A stretch of 64,000 bases of DNA from Enterococcus sp. BWB1-3 (GTDB taxonomy: Bacteria > Bacillota > Bacilli > Lactobacillales > Enterococcaceae). A program made the position numbers and the translations under genes. Shown here in pieces: positions 46,921 to 56,174 of this stretch (its first letter is position 1; each line of letters begins with the position of its first letter). The notes beneath the pieces are model-generated. The model ran no database searches. It worked only from the letters and a program-made list of their open reading frames with translations, and was not told the origin of the DNA. Location: NCBI RefSeq assembly GCF_016745275.1, contig NZ_JADOEP010000004.1, positions 62,001 to 126,000 of the forward strand, read 5' to 3'.

Positions 46921-47892
46921 ATGAATCAGAAAAAAATAACGGAATTGGAACAGGTTATTAGACAGGGGTACCAAAATACGGCTGGAATAATAGTCTTGAA
47001 AAACGGACAAATACTTTATGAAAATTATTTTAATGATTGTACAGAAGAAAACCCGATTCATGTTTTTTCAGTGACGAAAAGTATTCTTTCCATTCTTATC
47101 GGGATTGCTTTGGATAGAGGAGAAATTGAGTGTGTTGACCAAAACATATTGGCATTTTTGCCGAATTATGTTGTAAAAAAGGATAAAACATCTATTCAAA
47201 GGGTTAAAATCAGAGAATTATTGACAATGACTGCTCCATTTAATTATCAGGAAGAACCCTATATTGACTACTTTATGAGCAGCAATTATTCAGAGTTTGC
47301 ACTGGATTTGTTGGGTGAAAGTGAGTCAGGTGGAACATTCAGGTATACACCACTCGTAGGGCCGGATATTTTGTCAGGAATACTCGTAAATGCTGCTGGA
47401 AAGTCAGTCCTTGATTATGCAAAGGAATATTTGTTTTCACCACTGGGAATCACAGTTGAAAAGAATCTGATCTTTCAAAATAAAGAGGAACAAATGGCTT
47501 TTTATGCATCAAGAACGATCAGCGGCTGGGTCTCAGACGCAGCGGGTATTAATACTGCTGGCTGGGGCTTAACGTTGACTCTGCAGGATCTTGCGAAGAT
47601 TGGACAGCTCTATTTAAATGAAGGAAAATGGGGAAATAAGCAAATTGTTTCTTCCCGCTGGGTTGAAGAGAGTACTCAGAAACACAGCTATTGGAAAGAA
47701 GCCGGCTTATCTTATGGCTATCTCTGGTGGGTATTGTCAGATTCAGTATTTGCAGCGATGGGAGATGGAGGGAATATCCTTTATGTGGATACAAAAGAAA
47801 AAACAGTGATCGCCCTGACGGGACTGTTTGAGCAGAAGACTGGAGACCGAATTGAACTGATAGAAAAATATGTGAAGCCGATGATCGAATAA
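46921..47892 (+). CDS. Serine hydrolase, beta-lactamase class C-like
   Basis: A 323-aa hydrolase of the class C beta-lactamase/esterase family. Nucleophile motif SVTKS (Ser50, Lys53), family phrases HVFSVTKSILSILIGIALDRG and LLTMTAPF, GGTFRYTP in place of the YxN motif region, GWGLTLTLQDLAKIGQLYLN, and GDGGNILYV near the C-terminus instead of HGG. No signal peptide, so probably cytosolic; not expected to give antibiotic resistance. ATG 46921 follows AAAGGAGG. Monocistronic. Confidence 0.85.
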   Translation: MNQKKITELEQVIRQGYQNTAGIIVLKNGQILYENYFNDCTEENPIHVFSVTKSILSILIGIALDRGEIECVDQNILAFLPNYVVKKDKTSIQRVKIRELLTMTAPFNYQEEPYIDYFMSSNYSEFALDLLGESESGGTFRYTPLVGPDILSGILVNAAGKSVLDYAKEYLFSPLGITVEKNLIFQNKEEQMAFYASRTISGWVSDAAGINTAGWGLTLTLQDLAKIGQLYLNEGKWGNKQIVSSRWVEESTQKHSYWKEAGLSYGYLWWVLSDSVFAAMGDGGNILYVDTKEKTVIALTGLFEQKTGDRIELIEKYVKPMIE

Positions 47893-47956
47893 GAAGCTAG
47901 TTTTATTCAGCAGCAAATTTCCAGAAGAAATCAATGACTGATCTAGAAATTAAAAC

Positions 47957-48116
47957 GGGGCTGTGACATAAGTATGTCTGATATCCCTAAAACCGAATAA
48001 ACGGTGTTCCAGAAGCTGTCTCTTCGGAAATAAGTCGAACTATACTGAAAATATGAGTAGCTATTTTCGTATATTCCGACTTATTTCTTGAGACAGAACA
48101 CTTCTGTCTCAACCTC
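47957..48116. repeat. MITE-like element of a second type, 160 bp
   Basis: Ends are imperfect inverted repeats (GGGGCTGTGACA left, TGTCTCAACCTC right; 9 of 12). Inside, AAATAAGTCGAACTATAC pairs with GTATATTCCGACTTATTT, plus a perfect 8-bp hairpin GAGACAGA-ACACT-TCTGTCTC beside the yidC 3' end. No ORF. Different from the 13638/17361 family. Confidence 0.6.
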
Positions 48117-48124
48117 GTACCTGT

Positions 48125-49057
48125 TTATTTGCGCTGCTGTTTTCCAGCATTTCTTCCGCCTTTGGAAGGATATTGCGGCTGTTTTTTTGAAGATGAAACA
48201 TTTTGAGACTCAGTTGGTGTTACATCTTTTATAGGTGTTACTACCTGTTTGGGTGGATTCTTTTTCAACTCTTCTGCCAATTGTGCTTTAATTTTTGGCT
48301 TCAAAAGAATGTTGGTTATGAATGTCTGAATACAACTGAAAATCCCGCCGATTACCCAGTAAAGAGCTACTCCTGCTGGTGACTGGAAAGACATGAAAAC
48401 AATCATTAGCGGAGAGACAATCAGCATTGATTTCATTGTTTTCTTTTGTTCTTCAGGAATGCCAATTGTAGAAATATAGCCTTGAATTAAATAAGCGATA
48501 CCTGCCATAATAACAAATACGATGCTCGGCTGCCCAAGGTTAATACCAAAGAAGTCTGCCTCGCTGATTCCTTCTGTATATCTTGCGGCAAAGAAAAGTG
48601 CAGAGAAGATCGGCATTTGAATCAGCAATGGAAGACAGCCGATACCACCCATCATGCTGACATTGTTTTGTTTATAAACCTGCTGCAGCTCCAATTGAGC
48701 AGCAGCTTGTTCTTCTCTTGTTGCTGCCTGCTTTAATTTTGCTTGTGCTGCATCAACTTGAGGTTTGATTACCTGCATTTTTTCAGTTTGGACCATACTT
48801 TTACGTGACTGGTATAAGCCAAGGGGAAGTATGATGATTCTCGCAATAACAGTAATAAAAATAATTGCCCAACCATAGTTCCAGTTAAAGTTTTGAACCA
48901 AATAAGTAATGAGACTGCTCATCGGCTGAACTAAAAAATTATAGACAAATCCTTCTCCGGTAGGTTGACCGTCACTTCCGGTTTTTACACATCCGGAAAG
49001 AAAAACAACTAGAGCTGCCAAGCCGGAACTGTATAACCACTTATTATATTTTTTCAT
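48125..49057 (-). CDS. yidC: Membrane protein insertase YidC (Oxa1/YidC2 type)
   Basis: Inserts and folds membrane proteins. The 310-aa product starts with a lipoprotein signal peptide (lipobox LSGC at about 20-23), then five transmembrane helices with the family segments NWAIIF-like WNYGWAIIFITVIARII, LGLYQSRKSM, GGIGCLPLLIQMPIFSALFF and GVALYWVIGGIFSCIQT. The basic C-terminal tail (about 265-310, Lys/Arg/Gln rich) is of the longer YidC2 type that contacts ribosomes. Its ATG overlaps the stop of a 54-codon ORF (ATGA). GAAGGAAGA serves as SD. Confidence 0.94.
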   Translation of the reverse strand: MKKYNKWLYSSGLAALVVFLSGCVKTGSDGQPTGEGFVYNFLVQPMSSLITYLVQNFNWNYGWAIIFITVIARIIILPLGLYQSRKSMVQTEKMQVIKPQVDAAQAKLKQAATREEQAAAQLELQQVYKQNNVSMMGGIGCLPLLIQMPIFSALFFAARYTEGISEADFFGINLGQPSIVFVIMAGIAYLIQGYISTIGIPEEQKKTMKSMLIVSPLMIVFMSFQSPAGVALYWVIGGIFSCIQTFITNILLKPKIKAQLAEELKKNPPKQVVTPIKDVTPTESQNVSSSKKQPQYPSKGGRNAGKQQRK

Positions 49058-49218
49058 AAAATTCTTCCTTCGTCTAAAATTTGCACAAATTTAACTATAC
49101 TTGAAAAAAAAGTTTTTTTCAATAATAATTCTTGAGCATAAGTGAATTTTAGTGAAACATTTAACTGGTCATATTCTTTCTCGCTTAATCGAACGGGGTA
49201 CTGCTTTTGTTGTCCCAT
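49054..49218 (-). CDS. Small ORF translationally coupled to yidC, 54 aa
   Basis: Not recognised. The product begins MGQQKQYPVRLSEKEYDQLN and ends KFVQILDEGRIL; charged N-half, moderately hydrophobic C-half with KKTFFSSIVKFVQIL. AAAGGATGA precedes the ATG by about 5-8 bases, and its TGA overlaps the yidC ATG by four bases. The frame contains an A-T-only hairpin (about 49101-49122, minus strand U8 tract). Position recalls the B. subtilis stalling leader MifM upstream of yidC2, but the sequence is not visibly similar. Function inferred only from position. Confidence 0.55.
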   Translation of the reverse strand: MGQQKQYPVRLSEKEYDQLNVSLKFTYAQELLLKKTFFSSIVKFVQILDEGRIL

Positions 49219-49275
49219 TTTTATCATCCTTTTTACTCTTATTATGCACAGGTAATTAATCTTAGTATGAAGATA

Positions 49276-49551
49276 CTAGTTAGTTACTTTAAATGAGGTA
49301 TAGTCGTTAATCAGAGGATCATCCTGAATATCTACGTAAGTTACCCGCCCTGAAGGGGAAGGTGAGTCCTTGACCTGTTGAATAAATGTTTCCATTGCTT
49401 CTAAAGATCCCACTGCTTCAATTGAAACCGATCCATCGTCTTCATTCCTCACTGTTCCAGTAATTCCCAATTGATCTGCAGCTATCTTAGTCATAAATCG
49501 AAAACCTACACCTTGAACTCTTCCCTGGACATTCATTCGAACTTTTCTCAT
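49276..49551 (-). CDS. acyP: Acylphosphatase
   Basis: A 91-aa small hydrolase of acyl phosphates with the signature VQGRVQGVGFRFMTKIAADQLGI split as QGRVQGVGFRF (catalytic Arg) and GTVRNEDDGSVSIEAVG (catalytic Asn). ATG 49551 has AGGATG about 9 bases upstream; an extra GTG further on adds nonconserved residues. Minus-strand order acyP - small ORF - yidC, divergent from the RNA methyltransferase, as in other Lactobacillales. Confidence 0.92.
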   Translation of the reverse strand: MRKVRMNVQGRVQGVGFRFMTKIAADQLGITGTVRNEDDGSVSIEAVGSLEAMETFIQQVKDSPSPSGRVTYVDIQDDPLINDYTSFKVTN

Positions 49552-49661
49552 CACTGTCACATCCTGTTTTATTCATTTTCTTAATGATAACGATTTTTTG
49601 AATCTATATCAAGTTTCAATAAATATTAAAAAAAATGGTATAATACTTTCGAGGTGGAAGT

Positions 49662-50441
49662 ATGAAAGAAATTATGTCAAATAAAAATGAATTGATAAAA
49701 AAGATCAGAAAACTTTATAAGAAAAAGGGCCGGGAAGAAGCCCGCCGATATGTGATTGAAGGATTTCACTTAGTTGAAGAAGCTGTTCGTTTTTCAGCAC
49801 CTGTTGAATGGATTCTTTTTGATGAGAGAGGACGCAAAGAATGGGGAGAATGGCTAAGTCAGTACGATGATGAAAAACTGATTTTTGTTAGTCAGGATGT
49901 TATGAAAAATTTGTCTGAGCTGCCGACTCCCCAGGGAATTATCGGCGTTGTAGCAATTCCGGATGAGGTCGAAGTAAATGAGCTTCAAGGTCATTGGCTT
50001 GCACTGGATAATGTGCAGGACCCGGGAAATGTGGGCACGATGATTCGTACGGCCGATGCGGCAGGATACGCAGGGGTGATTATTGGTGAGGGGACAGCAG
50101 ATATTTACAACAGTAAAGTTTTACGGGCTATGCAGGGCAGTCATTTCCATTTACCTGTTCTTAGAAAGAAAATTGAAATGGTGATTGACAGCTTTAAATC
50201 CAAAAATATTCCTGTTTTTGGTACCAAGCTAGATGAAAAAGCAGTCCATTACACCTCTGTTGCGCCGAAACAGAATTCTTGTCTGATTATGGGAAATGAA
50301 GGGCAGGGTGTGAGTCCTGAGTTATTAGATCAAACCGATCAAAATATTTATATACCGATTCGCGGGGAAGCGGAATCCTTAAATGTAGCAGTGGCAGCAG
50401 GAATTTTGATGTATCATTTGTCAAATGGATTATATCGGTAA
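49662..50441 (+). CDS. TrmH/SpoU-family RNA 2'-O-methyltransferase
   Basis: A 259-aa SPOUT methyltransferase (YsgA/RlmB-like): N-terminal substrate-binding domain (ARRYVIEGFHLVEEAV), then motif 1 LDNVQDPGNVGTMIRTADAAG, motif 2 IMGNEGQGVSPELL and motif 3 IPIRGEAESLNVAVAAGILMY, forming the trefoil-knot SAM site. GAGGTGG precedes ATG. Probably rRNA or tRNA ribose methylation; exact target unknown. Confidence 0.9.
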   Translation: MKEIMSNKNELIKKIRKLYKKKGREEARRYVIEGFHLVEEAVRFSAPVEWILFDERGRKEWGEWLSQYDDEKLIFVSQDVMKNLSELPTPQGIIGVVAIPDEVEVNELQGHWLALDNVQDPGNVGTMIRTADAAGYAGVIIGEGTADIYNSKVLRAMQGSHFHLPVLRKKIEMVIDSFKSKNIPVFGTKLDEKAVHYTSVAPKQNSCLIMGNEGQGVSPELLDQTDQNIYIPIRGEAESLNVAVAAGILMYHLSNGLYR

Positions 50442-50635
50442 AGAAATGAAACAGCGGAGATAGCCGAGTAAATAAAGTTTTGTTAAAAAAACAGCGGAGC
50501 AGCCAAAAAGAAGAGATGTAAAAAAATTACCGATTTCTCTATGCAGCAAAGTTTTTCTGCTAATAAAATGAGCAGTATCTATATGCTGCCATCTTCTGCT
50601 TAAACAAGGTTGTTTCTTAATATAATGAATTAAGA

Positions 50636-50807
50636 CGCACTCAATAGAGGGAATGAGGTGAGAATCCTCAGTCAGCAGCTCCTTTCTACATGTAATAAGA
50701 AGACGAAATCAGACCCTCTGTTAATAAATGAAAAAACACTTGTGTCAGGGAAAAAGTGTTTGCCTGTTAAAAGCTGAAGCAAACCTATTGTGTACTTCAG
50801 CCTTTTT
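50636..50807 (+). promoter_or_regulatory. Cobalamin riboswitch with terminator
   Basis: The core GGGAATGAGGTGAGAATCC (about 50649-50667), CTCAGTCAGCAGC, CTACATGTAAT and a B12-box-like GACGAAATCAGACCCTCTG follow the B12 riboswitch order. Downstream AAACACTT / AAGTGTTT and the terminator GCTGAAG...CTTCAGCC with CTTTTT (50772-50807) form the expression platform. TATAAT at 50621-50626 is the likely -10. Predicts repression by adenosylcobalamin. Confidence 0.72.
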
Positions 50808-51263
50808 CATCTAATATAAACAAAGATGACCTTAGTTAGGAAGCGGTTGAGTACTATAGAGGAATCCAAATTGTCAACATGCTTCAAATCGATATAAGAA
50901 TTTTCTGTAGTATATAAAATTTTTATATCAGGTATGATTTATCCCGCGGAAATAAAAATCAGCTACATTGAGTTGTCACTTTCCAAATTATTTTGGGTGT
51001 CCAAGTAAAGCTGGAGAATTTCTGTCAGATATTCTTTAGAATAGACTAGTAAGTATCAATTCTCTAAAGTAGCTTACTTGAAAGTCAGCTTTTGGGAACG
51101 AAATATGATAGTACGTATACGACAATATGAAGGTTGCGGCAAGCTGCCTTCTTTAAACAGATTTTACCCATTTCTATGTTTTGAAACTAGTTGCCGTCAG
51201 ATTTCTAGACATAATTGGTAAAGAAATTAAAATAAAAAGAATATCGTATAGGAGAGGGGATAA
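50808..51263. other. Spacer between the riboswitch and the DUF4430 gene
   Basis: About 455 bases with no supported ORF. It may be the remains of a gene once directly under riboswitch control. CTGGAGAATTTCTG / AATTCTCTAAAG form imperfect repeats near 51011-51069. Confidence 0.4.
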
Positions 51264-51680
51264 ATGAAACAGATTTTAGCAGGCAGTATAGTTATAGCTG
51301 GTCTGTTGATGATTAGTGGTTGTTCTGGTAATTCAGGTATGACAGCTGACAGCACAACAGAAGATACTCGACAGTTCAGTTCCGGCAAGGTTGAGGAGAA
51401 TCAGATAACTGCGTTGATTTCATTGGTAAAAGACGGGGAAGAGGTTGCAGGGAGAGAGGTTTCTTTTAAGGAAGGCAGCGATTTGATGATGGTTCTAAAG
51501 GCCAATTATGAGGTGGCAGAAGACAGCGGAATGATTCAGGCAATTGACGGCATTGAACAAAATGCAGATGAGGGCTGCTACTGGACTTATACAATTAATG
51601 AGGAGATGGTTAATACAGGTGCAAATGAAACGATCTTGAAAGACGGGGATAAGGTAGTGTTTACCTATGCAAAATTCTAA
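51264..51680 (+). CDS. DUF4430-domain lipoprotein
   Basis: A 138-aa surface lipoprotein: type II signal peptide with lipobox near MISGC (Cys20), a Ser/Thr linker and a DUF4430 domain (about 45-138) ending CYWTYTINEEMVNTGANETI and DGDKVVFTYAKF. DUF4430 is related to the C-terminal beta domain of animal cobalamin carriers (transcobalamin/intrinsic factor). SD GGAGAGGGG. With the ECF S component and the upstream B12 riboswitch it suggests a role in capturing a corrinoid; direct binding is inference. Confidence 0.75.
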   Translation: MKQILAGSIVIAGLLMISGCSGNSGMTADSTTEDTRQFSSGKVEENQITALISLVKDGEEVAGREVSFKEGSDLMMVLKANYEVAEDSGMIQAIDGIEQNADEGCYWTYTINEEMVNTGANETILKDGDKVVFTYAKF

Positions 51681-52212
51681 AAAGAATTCGACTATTTTTT
51701 CTGTTAGAGAAATTGCTTATCTTGGTTTGATGGCAGCGGCGGCTACTGTTGGACGCATACTGCTTCAAGTTATACCCAATGTACAGCCGATGACTGCAAT
51801 TTTTTTAATCCTTACACTACAACTAGGGGCAAGCAGAGGGGTAGTGGTGTGTTTACTATCAGTACTGGTGACCAATCTATATATGGGGATGGGTGTTTGG
51901 ACGATCGCTCAATTAGCCAGCTATGTATGTATTATTTGCCTAGTTGGTATACTGCGGCAGTTTCACTGGTATCGGCAGCATTTGATCATTCAAATTGTTG
52001 TCAGTGTATTAGCAGGATTTATCTATGGTTTTATCATTTCTGTAATTAGTGTTCAAATATATGGAGTCACCAGTTTTTGGGTCTATTATCTTCAAGGACT
52101 AACGTTTGATATGCTGCATGCAGCTGGAAATGGCGGATTTTATTGGATTTTAGCACCATTATTTGGAAAGCTTTTTAAAAAATTAGAAAATAATGAAGAT
52201 AGAGAGAACTAG
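51667..52212 (+). CDS. ECF transporter S component (probable cobalamin or corrinoid)
   Basis: A 181-aa membrane protein with about six helices: VREIAYLGLMAAAATVGRIL, VQPMTAIFLILTLQLGASRG and GGFYWILAPLFGKLFKKL. It overlaps the DUF4430 gene by 14 bases, so they are coupled. Pattern fits the CbrT-like/DUF6580-type S components linked to DUF4430 lipoproteins. No EcfA/T genes nearby; the general ECF module is presumably used. Substrate inferred from riboswitch and neighbour. Confidence 0.75.
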   Translation: MQNSKKNSTIFSVREIAYLGLMAAAATVGRILLQVIPNVQPMTAIFLILTLQLGASRGVVVCLLSVLVTNLYMGMGVWTIAQLASYVCIICLVGILRQFHWYRQHLIIQIVVSVLAGFIYGFIISVISVQIYGVTSFWVYYLQGLTFDMLHAAGNGGFYWILAPLFGKLFKKLENNEDREN

Positions 52213-52666
52213 CAGCAAGTACAATCACTCTAATGATAGGATTTATGTTTGAGTTAGTGAGAAACAAAAAGATCGGACGATCAAGAATTTTTGCAGTGTT
52301 AAAGGAAATTGGGAATCAGCAGCTGTTTTACAAGGCTGGTTATAGCTGATGTATCTTCTATAAAAACGGTAAAGATTTTCTGGCAGGCCATGTTCCTAGT
52401 TGAATACTGATAATTTCAACTTGCTTTTGCTGTAATCAGTTTTGTAACTGCTGTCTTCAACGTATAATTACCAGCTTCAATTCCTTTAGCTATGCTGTTC
52501 AATTCAAAAAAACAATAGCTTCTAATTGTTTTATTTAACATTCATCCTTTTAATGTAAGTTGACAAAATATTACTGTTTCTCAGCTATTTTTTAATACAA
52601 AATATATAAAGAGAAGGGACAGAAATAAATGACTCGAAATAAGTGGAAAAAGCTGATGAAATTTGT
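52213..52666. other. Intergenic region with one small minus-strand frame
   Basis: Mostly AT-rich. A plus-strand frame ending NQQLFYKAGYS near 52350 looks like a gene remnant. A minus-strand 41-codon ORF (52541-52416) is listed separately. Hairpin AACAAT/ATTGTT at about 52511-52534 with T-run. Confidence 0.4.
52416..52541 (-). CDS. Doubtful small ORF, 41 aa
   Basis: Begins MLNKTIRSYCFFELNSIAKG and ends KLITAKAS. AAAAGG stands only four bases before the ATG. No homology recognised and no terminator follows. Could be a peptide gene or chance. Confidence 0.25.
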   Translation of the reverse strand: MLNKTIRSYCFFELNSIAKGIEAGNYTLKTAVTKLITAKAS

Positions 52667-52695
52667 TTGCAAATTCAAAAATCGTATTGTATAAT
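52667..52695 (+). promoter_or_regulatory. rpsB promoter
   Basis: TTGCAA (52667-52672), 17 bases, TATAAT (52690-52695). A ~140-base leader follows before rpsB, possibly an S2 autoregulatory leader. Confidence 0.8.
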
Positions 52696-52836
52696 ACTAG
52701 AGGTGCGTTTACGAGAGTAAATTCACAAAAAATCCACATCTCTATCCATCTGCGAAGCGGTGCTGATTTATTCAGTTCTTCAAAGAGCATAAAGATAGAG
52801 AGAGGGAGAAAAAAACCAAATTGGAGGAAACAAAAC

Positions 52837-53628
52837 ATGGCAGTAATTTCTATGAAACAATTGCTGGAAGCCGGCGTACACTTTGGACACCAAACTCGTC
52901 GCTGGAACCCAAAAATGAAGAAGTATATCTTCACAGAAAGAAATGGTATCTACATCATTGATTTGCAAAAGACAGTGAAATTGGTAGATGTAGCTTATGA
53001 CTACATGAAAAACGTTGCAGAAGAAGGCGGCGTGGCTTTGTTTGTAGGTACTAAGAAACAAGCACAGGAAGCAATCAAAGATGAAGCAATCCGTGCTGGA
53101 CAATTTTATGTAAATCACCGTTGGTTAGGTGGAACATTAACAAACTGGGATACTATTCAAAAACGTATCAAACGTTTGAAAGACATCAATAAAATGGAAG
53201 AAGATGGAACATTCGATGTTCTTCCTAAAAAAGAAGTTGTTGGTTTAAACAAACAACGTGAACGTCTTGAAAAATTCTTAGGCGGTATCGCTGATATGCC
53301 TAGAATTCCAGATGTAATGTACATTGTTGATCCTCGTAAAGAACGTATTGCGGTTCAGGAAGCACAAAAATTAAACATTCCAATCGTTGCGATGGTTGAT
53401 ACAAACTGCGATCCTGATGAGATCGATGTAGTAATTCCATCAAACGACGATGCAATTCGTGCAGTTAAATTGATTACAGCTAAAATGGCTGATGCTTTCA
53501 TCGAAGGAAACCAAGGTGAAGATCAGGCAGTTGAAGAGCTGTTCGTTGAAGAAACACCTGAAGAAGCAACATCAATCGAAGAAATTGTTGAAGTTGTAGA
53601 AGGTGCCGGCGAAGACGCTGCAGAATAA
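52837..53628 (+). CDS. rpsB: 30S ribosomal protein S2
   Basis: A 263-aa ribosomal protein: [67 protein letters not shown] and an acidic C-terminal tail (about 225-263). ATG 52837 follows TTGGAGG; the frame open further upstream is the leader. Paired with tsf as in almost all bacteria. Confidence 0.96.
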   Translation: MAVISMKQLLEAGVHFGHQTRRWNPKMKKYIFTERNGIYIIDLQKTVKLVDVAYDYMKNVAEEGGVALFVGTKKQAQEAIKDEAIRAGQFYVNHRWLGGTLTNWDTIQKRIKRLKDINKMEEDGTFDVLPKKEVVGLNKQRERLEKFLGGIADMPRIPDVMYIVDPRKERIAVQEAQKLNIPIVAMVDTNCDPDEIDVVIPSNDDAIRAVKLITAKMADAFIEGNQGEDQAVEELFVEETPEEATSIEEIVEVVEGAGEDAAE

Positions 53629-53651
53629 CACGAGCATAAATAATAGATGAC

Positions 53652-53707
53652 GGAGCTGTCTCAAGGGCTGGGCGATAGGCCTGATTCTCCTTTGAGATAG
53701 CTTTTTT
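53652..53707 (+). terminator. Attenuating terminator between rpsB and tsf
   Basis: GAGCTGTCTCAA / TTTGAGATAGCTTTTTT. It should lower tsf relative to rpsB, unless tsf has its own promoter. Confidence 0.8.
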
Positions 53708-53747
53708 AAAAACAATTTTGACAACTATTTGAGGAGGATATAAGAAA

Positions 53748-54629
53748 ATGGCAGATATTTCAGCTAAGATGGTAAAAGAATTACGTGACATGACAGGTGT
53801 CGGTATGATGGATGCTAAGAGAGCATTAGTGGAAGTTGAAGGCGATATGGATAAAGCTGTTGACTACCTGCGTGAAAAAGGCATGGCTAAAGCCGGCAAG
53901 AAAAATGACCGTATTGCAGCAGAAGGTTTGGCTAATGTAGCAGTTAATGGAAATTTCGCAGCAATCGTTGAAGTGAATTCAGAAACTGACTTCGTGTCTA
54001 AAAATGAAATGTTCCAAGATTTAGTTAAAAGCATTGCAAAAGAAGTGGCTGAAAATAAACCAGCTTCTATGGAAGAAGCATTGGCAATTAAAACGGATAA
54101 AGGAACTTTGGAAACTGAACTGATTGAAGCTCAAACAGTTATCGGAGAAAAAATCAGCTTCCGTCGTTTTGAAATTGTTGAAAAAGCAGACAATGCTGCT
54201 TTTGGTGCTTACCTGCATATGGGCGGTCGTATTACTGTGCTATCTGTTGTTGACGGAACTACTGACGAAGAAGTGGCGAAAGACATCGCAATGCATGTTG
54301 CAGCAATTAACCCTCGTTATGTTGACGAGACTCAAATTCCTCAAGAAGAATTGGATCATGAAAAAACAGTCTTGACTGAACAAGCGTTGAATGAAGGCAA
54401 ACCAGCAAATATCGTAGATAAAATGGTTATTGGCCGCCTGAACAAATTTAAAGCAGAAATTTCTTTAGTGGATCAGCCATTTGTTAAAGATCCTGATATG
54501 ACTGTTAAAAACTATGTCTCTTCTAAAGGCGGAACAGTGAACTCATTTGTACGTTTTGAAGTGGGCGAAGGCATCGAAAAACGTGAAGACAACTTTGCTG
54601 ACGAAGTAATGAGTCAAATGAAAAAATAA
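53748..54629 (+). CDS. tsf: Elongation factor Ts
   Basis: Guanine-nucleotide exchange factor for EF-Tu, 293 aa. N-terminal UBA-like domain with [21 protein letters not shown], core phrases [11 protein letters not shown] (with the TDFV motif) and [11 protein letters not shown], and a C-terminal module. GAGGAGG precedes the ATG. Terminator follows. Confidence 0.96.
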   Translation: MADISAKMVKELRDMTGVGMMDAKRALVEVEGDMDKAVDYLREKGMAKAGKKNDRIAAEGLANVAVNGNFAAIVEVNSETDFVSKNEMFQDLVKSIAKEVAENKPASMEEALAIKTDKGTLETELIEAQTVIGEKISFRRFEIVEKADNAAFGAYLHMGGRITVLSVVDGTTDEEVAKDIAMHVAAINPRYVDETQIPQEELDHEKTVLTEQALNEGKPANIVDKMVIGRLNKFKAEISLVDQPFVKDPDMTVKNYVSSKGGTVNSFVRFEVGEGIEKREDNFADEVMSQMKK

Positions 54630-54713
54630 TTTTGAATGAAGGAAGGCGCAGAAACAGTAACTTGGAAATTCTACCGGATTTTCGTAAGCTGCTCATTTCT
54701 GTTCCTACCTAAC

Positions 54714-54746
54714 GGGAACGCAGCTTGCTGCGCTCCTTTTTTTTAA
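54714..54746 (+). terminator. tsf terminator
   Basis: GGGAACGCAGC-TT-GCTGCGCTCC followed by TTTTTTTT. Confidence 0.85.
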
Positions 54747-54826
54747 GCAATATAGAAGAATTAACTGAAAGAATGCCTGTCTTATGATAGAATGACTTTA
54801 GAGAAATGTTGGAGGGAAAAGACAAG

Positions 54827-55549
54827 ATGGTAAAACCTAAATATCAGCGTGTAGTATTGAAACTGAGTGGTGAAGCATTAGCAGGAAACGATGGTTTTGG
54901 AATTAAACCTCCTGTTATTAAAGAAATTGTGCAGGAAATCAAAGAGGTTCATGAACTTGGTATTGAAATGGCTATAGTCGTTGGCGGCGGGAATATCTGG
55001 AGAGGTCAAATCGGTGCCCAAATGGGGATGGAAAGAGCTCAGGCTGACTACATGGGAATGTTGGCAACTGTAATGAACGCACTGGCATTGCAAGATACTT
55101 TAGAAAATTTAGGTGTACCAACACGGGTCCAATCGTCTATTGAAATGAGACAAATTGCAGAACCATACATTCGCAGAAGAGCAGAACGTCATCTTGAAAA
55201 GGGACGTGTAGTCATTTTTGCCGGAGGTACAGGAAATCCGTATTTTTCAACAGATACAACTGCTGCATTACGAGCGGCCGAAATTGATGCGGATGTTATT
55301 TTAATGGCTAAAAATAATGTTGATGGTGTATACTCTGCTGATCCGAAAGTAGATGCCAGCGCAGTCAAATATGAAGAGCTGACACATTTAGATGTTATCT
55401 CCAAGGGACTGCAGGTGATGGATTCAACCGCAAGCTCATTGAGTATGGATAATGATATTCCGCTGCTTGTCTTTAATCTAAACGAACCAGGAAATATCCG
55501 TCGGGCATGTCTTGGTGAAAATATTGGAACAACTGTAAGGGGGAAATAA
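54827..55549 (+). CDS. pyrH: UMP kinase
   Basis: Hexameric amino-acid-kinase-fold enzyme forming UDP. The 240-aa product has [48 protein letters not shown] and [22 protein letters not shown] 54827 (MVKPKYQR) follows GGAGGG by about 11 bases. Two bases before frr. Confidence 0.95.
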   Translation: MVKPKYQRVVLKLSGEALAGNDGFGIKPPVIKEIVQEIKEVHELGIEMAIVVGGGNIWRGQIGAQMGMERAQADYMGMLATVMNALALQDTLENLGVPTRVQSSIEMRQIAEPYIRRRAERHLEKGRVVIFAGGTGNPYFSTDTTAALRAAEIDADVILMAKNNVDGVYSADPKVDASAVKYEELTHLDVISKGLQVMDSTASSLSMDNDIPLLVFNLNEPGNIRRACLGENIGTTVRGK

Positions 55550-55551
55550 TA

Positions 55552-56109
55552 ATGTCTCAAAAAGTATTGGAAACAGCAAAACAAAAAATGAAAAAAGCAG
55601 CACAAAGTCTGGAGCGTGAATTAGGTCAGATTCGTGCAGGAAGAGCAAATGCCAGCTTGCTGGATCGTGTGACAGTAGAATATTATGGAACGATGACTCC
55701 GGTTAACCAATTGGCATCTATCACTATTCCAGAAGCACGTGTTCTGATGATTACTCCATTTGATAAAAATTCAATTGGAGACATCGAAAAAGCAATCCAG
55801 GTAAGTGATATTGGAATCAGCCCAACTAATGACGGAAATGTCATTCGTCTGGTTATTCCTCAGCTGACTGAAGAGCGTCGGAAAGAATTGGCTAAAGATG
55901 TTAAGAAGGAAGCTGAAAATGCGAAAGTTGCAGTTAGAAATGTTCGCCGTGATGCAATGGATGAATTGAAGAAGCTGAACAAAAGCGGAGACATTACTGA
56001 AGATGAACTAAGAGGTCTTGAAAAAGATGTTCAAAAACTGACAGATGATGGCGTGAAAGATATTGATGCCATTACTGCGGAAAAAGAAAAAGAATTATTG
56101 GAAGTATAA
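55552..56109 (+). CDS. frr: Ribosome recycling factor
   Basis: Splits post-termination ribosomes with EF-G. The 185-aa product is full length: [51 protein letters not shown] and [17 protein letters not shown], with a coiled-coil three-helix bundle. GGGGG lies just before ATG. Terminator follows. In many Enterococcus-like genomes uppS comes next; here an ABC/PASTA unit is between. Confidence 0.95.
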   Translation: MSQKVLETAKQKMKKAAQSLERELGQIRAGRANASLLDRVTVEYYGTMTPVNQLASITIPEARVLMITPFDKNSIGDIEKAIQVSDIGISPTNDGNVIRLVIPQLTEERRKELAKDVKKEAENAKVAVRNVRRDAMDELKKLNKSGDITEDELRGLEKDVQKLTDDGVKDIDAITAEKEKELLEV

Positions 56110-56125
56110 TACAAGAACTGCAGTC

Positions 56126-56174
56126 ACAACACCTTTGGTTGGGAAATATTTCCCTGTCAGAGGTGTTTTTTCTA
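56126..56174 (+). terminator. frr terminator
   Basis: AACACCT...GGGAAATATTTCCC...AGGTGTT followed by TTTTC, a long interrupted stem. Confidence 0.8.

Noticed and set aside
46921-47892. Beta-lactamase resistance gene
   Set aside because: SxxK is present, but there is no signal peptide and the YxN/KTG motifs are not canonical; better described as a serine hydrolase.
49096-49130. Intrinsic terminator upstream of yidC
   Set aside because: The TTGAAAAAAA-C-TTTTTTTTCAA stem is A-T only and lies inside the coupled small ORF; too weak to call.
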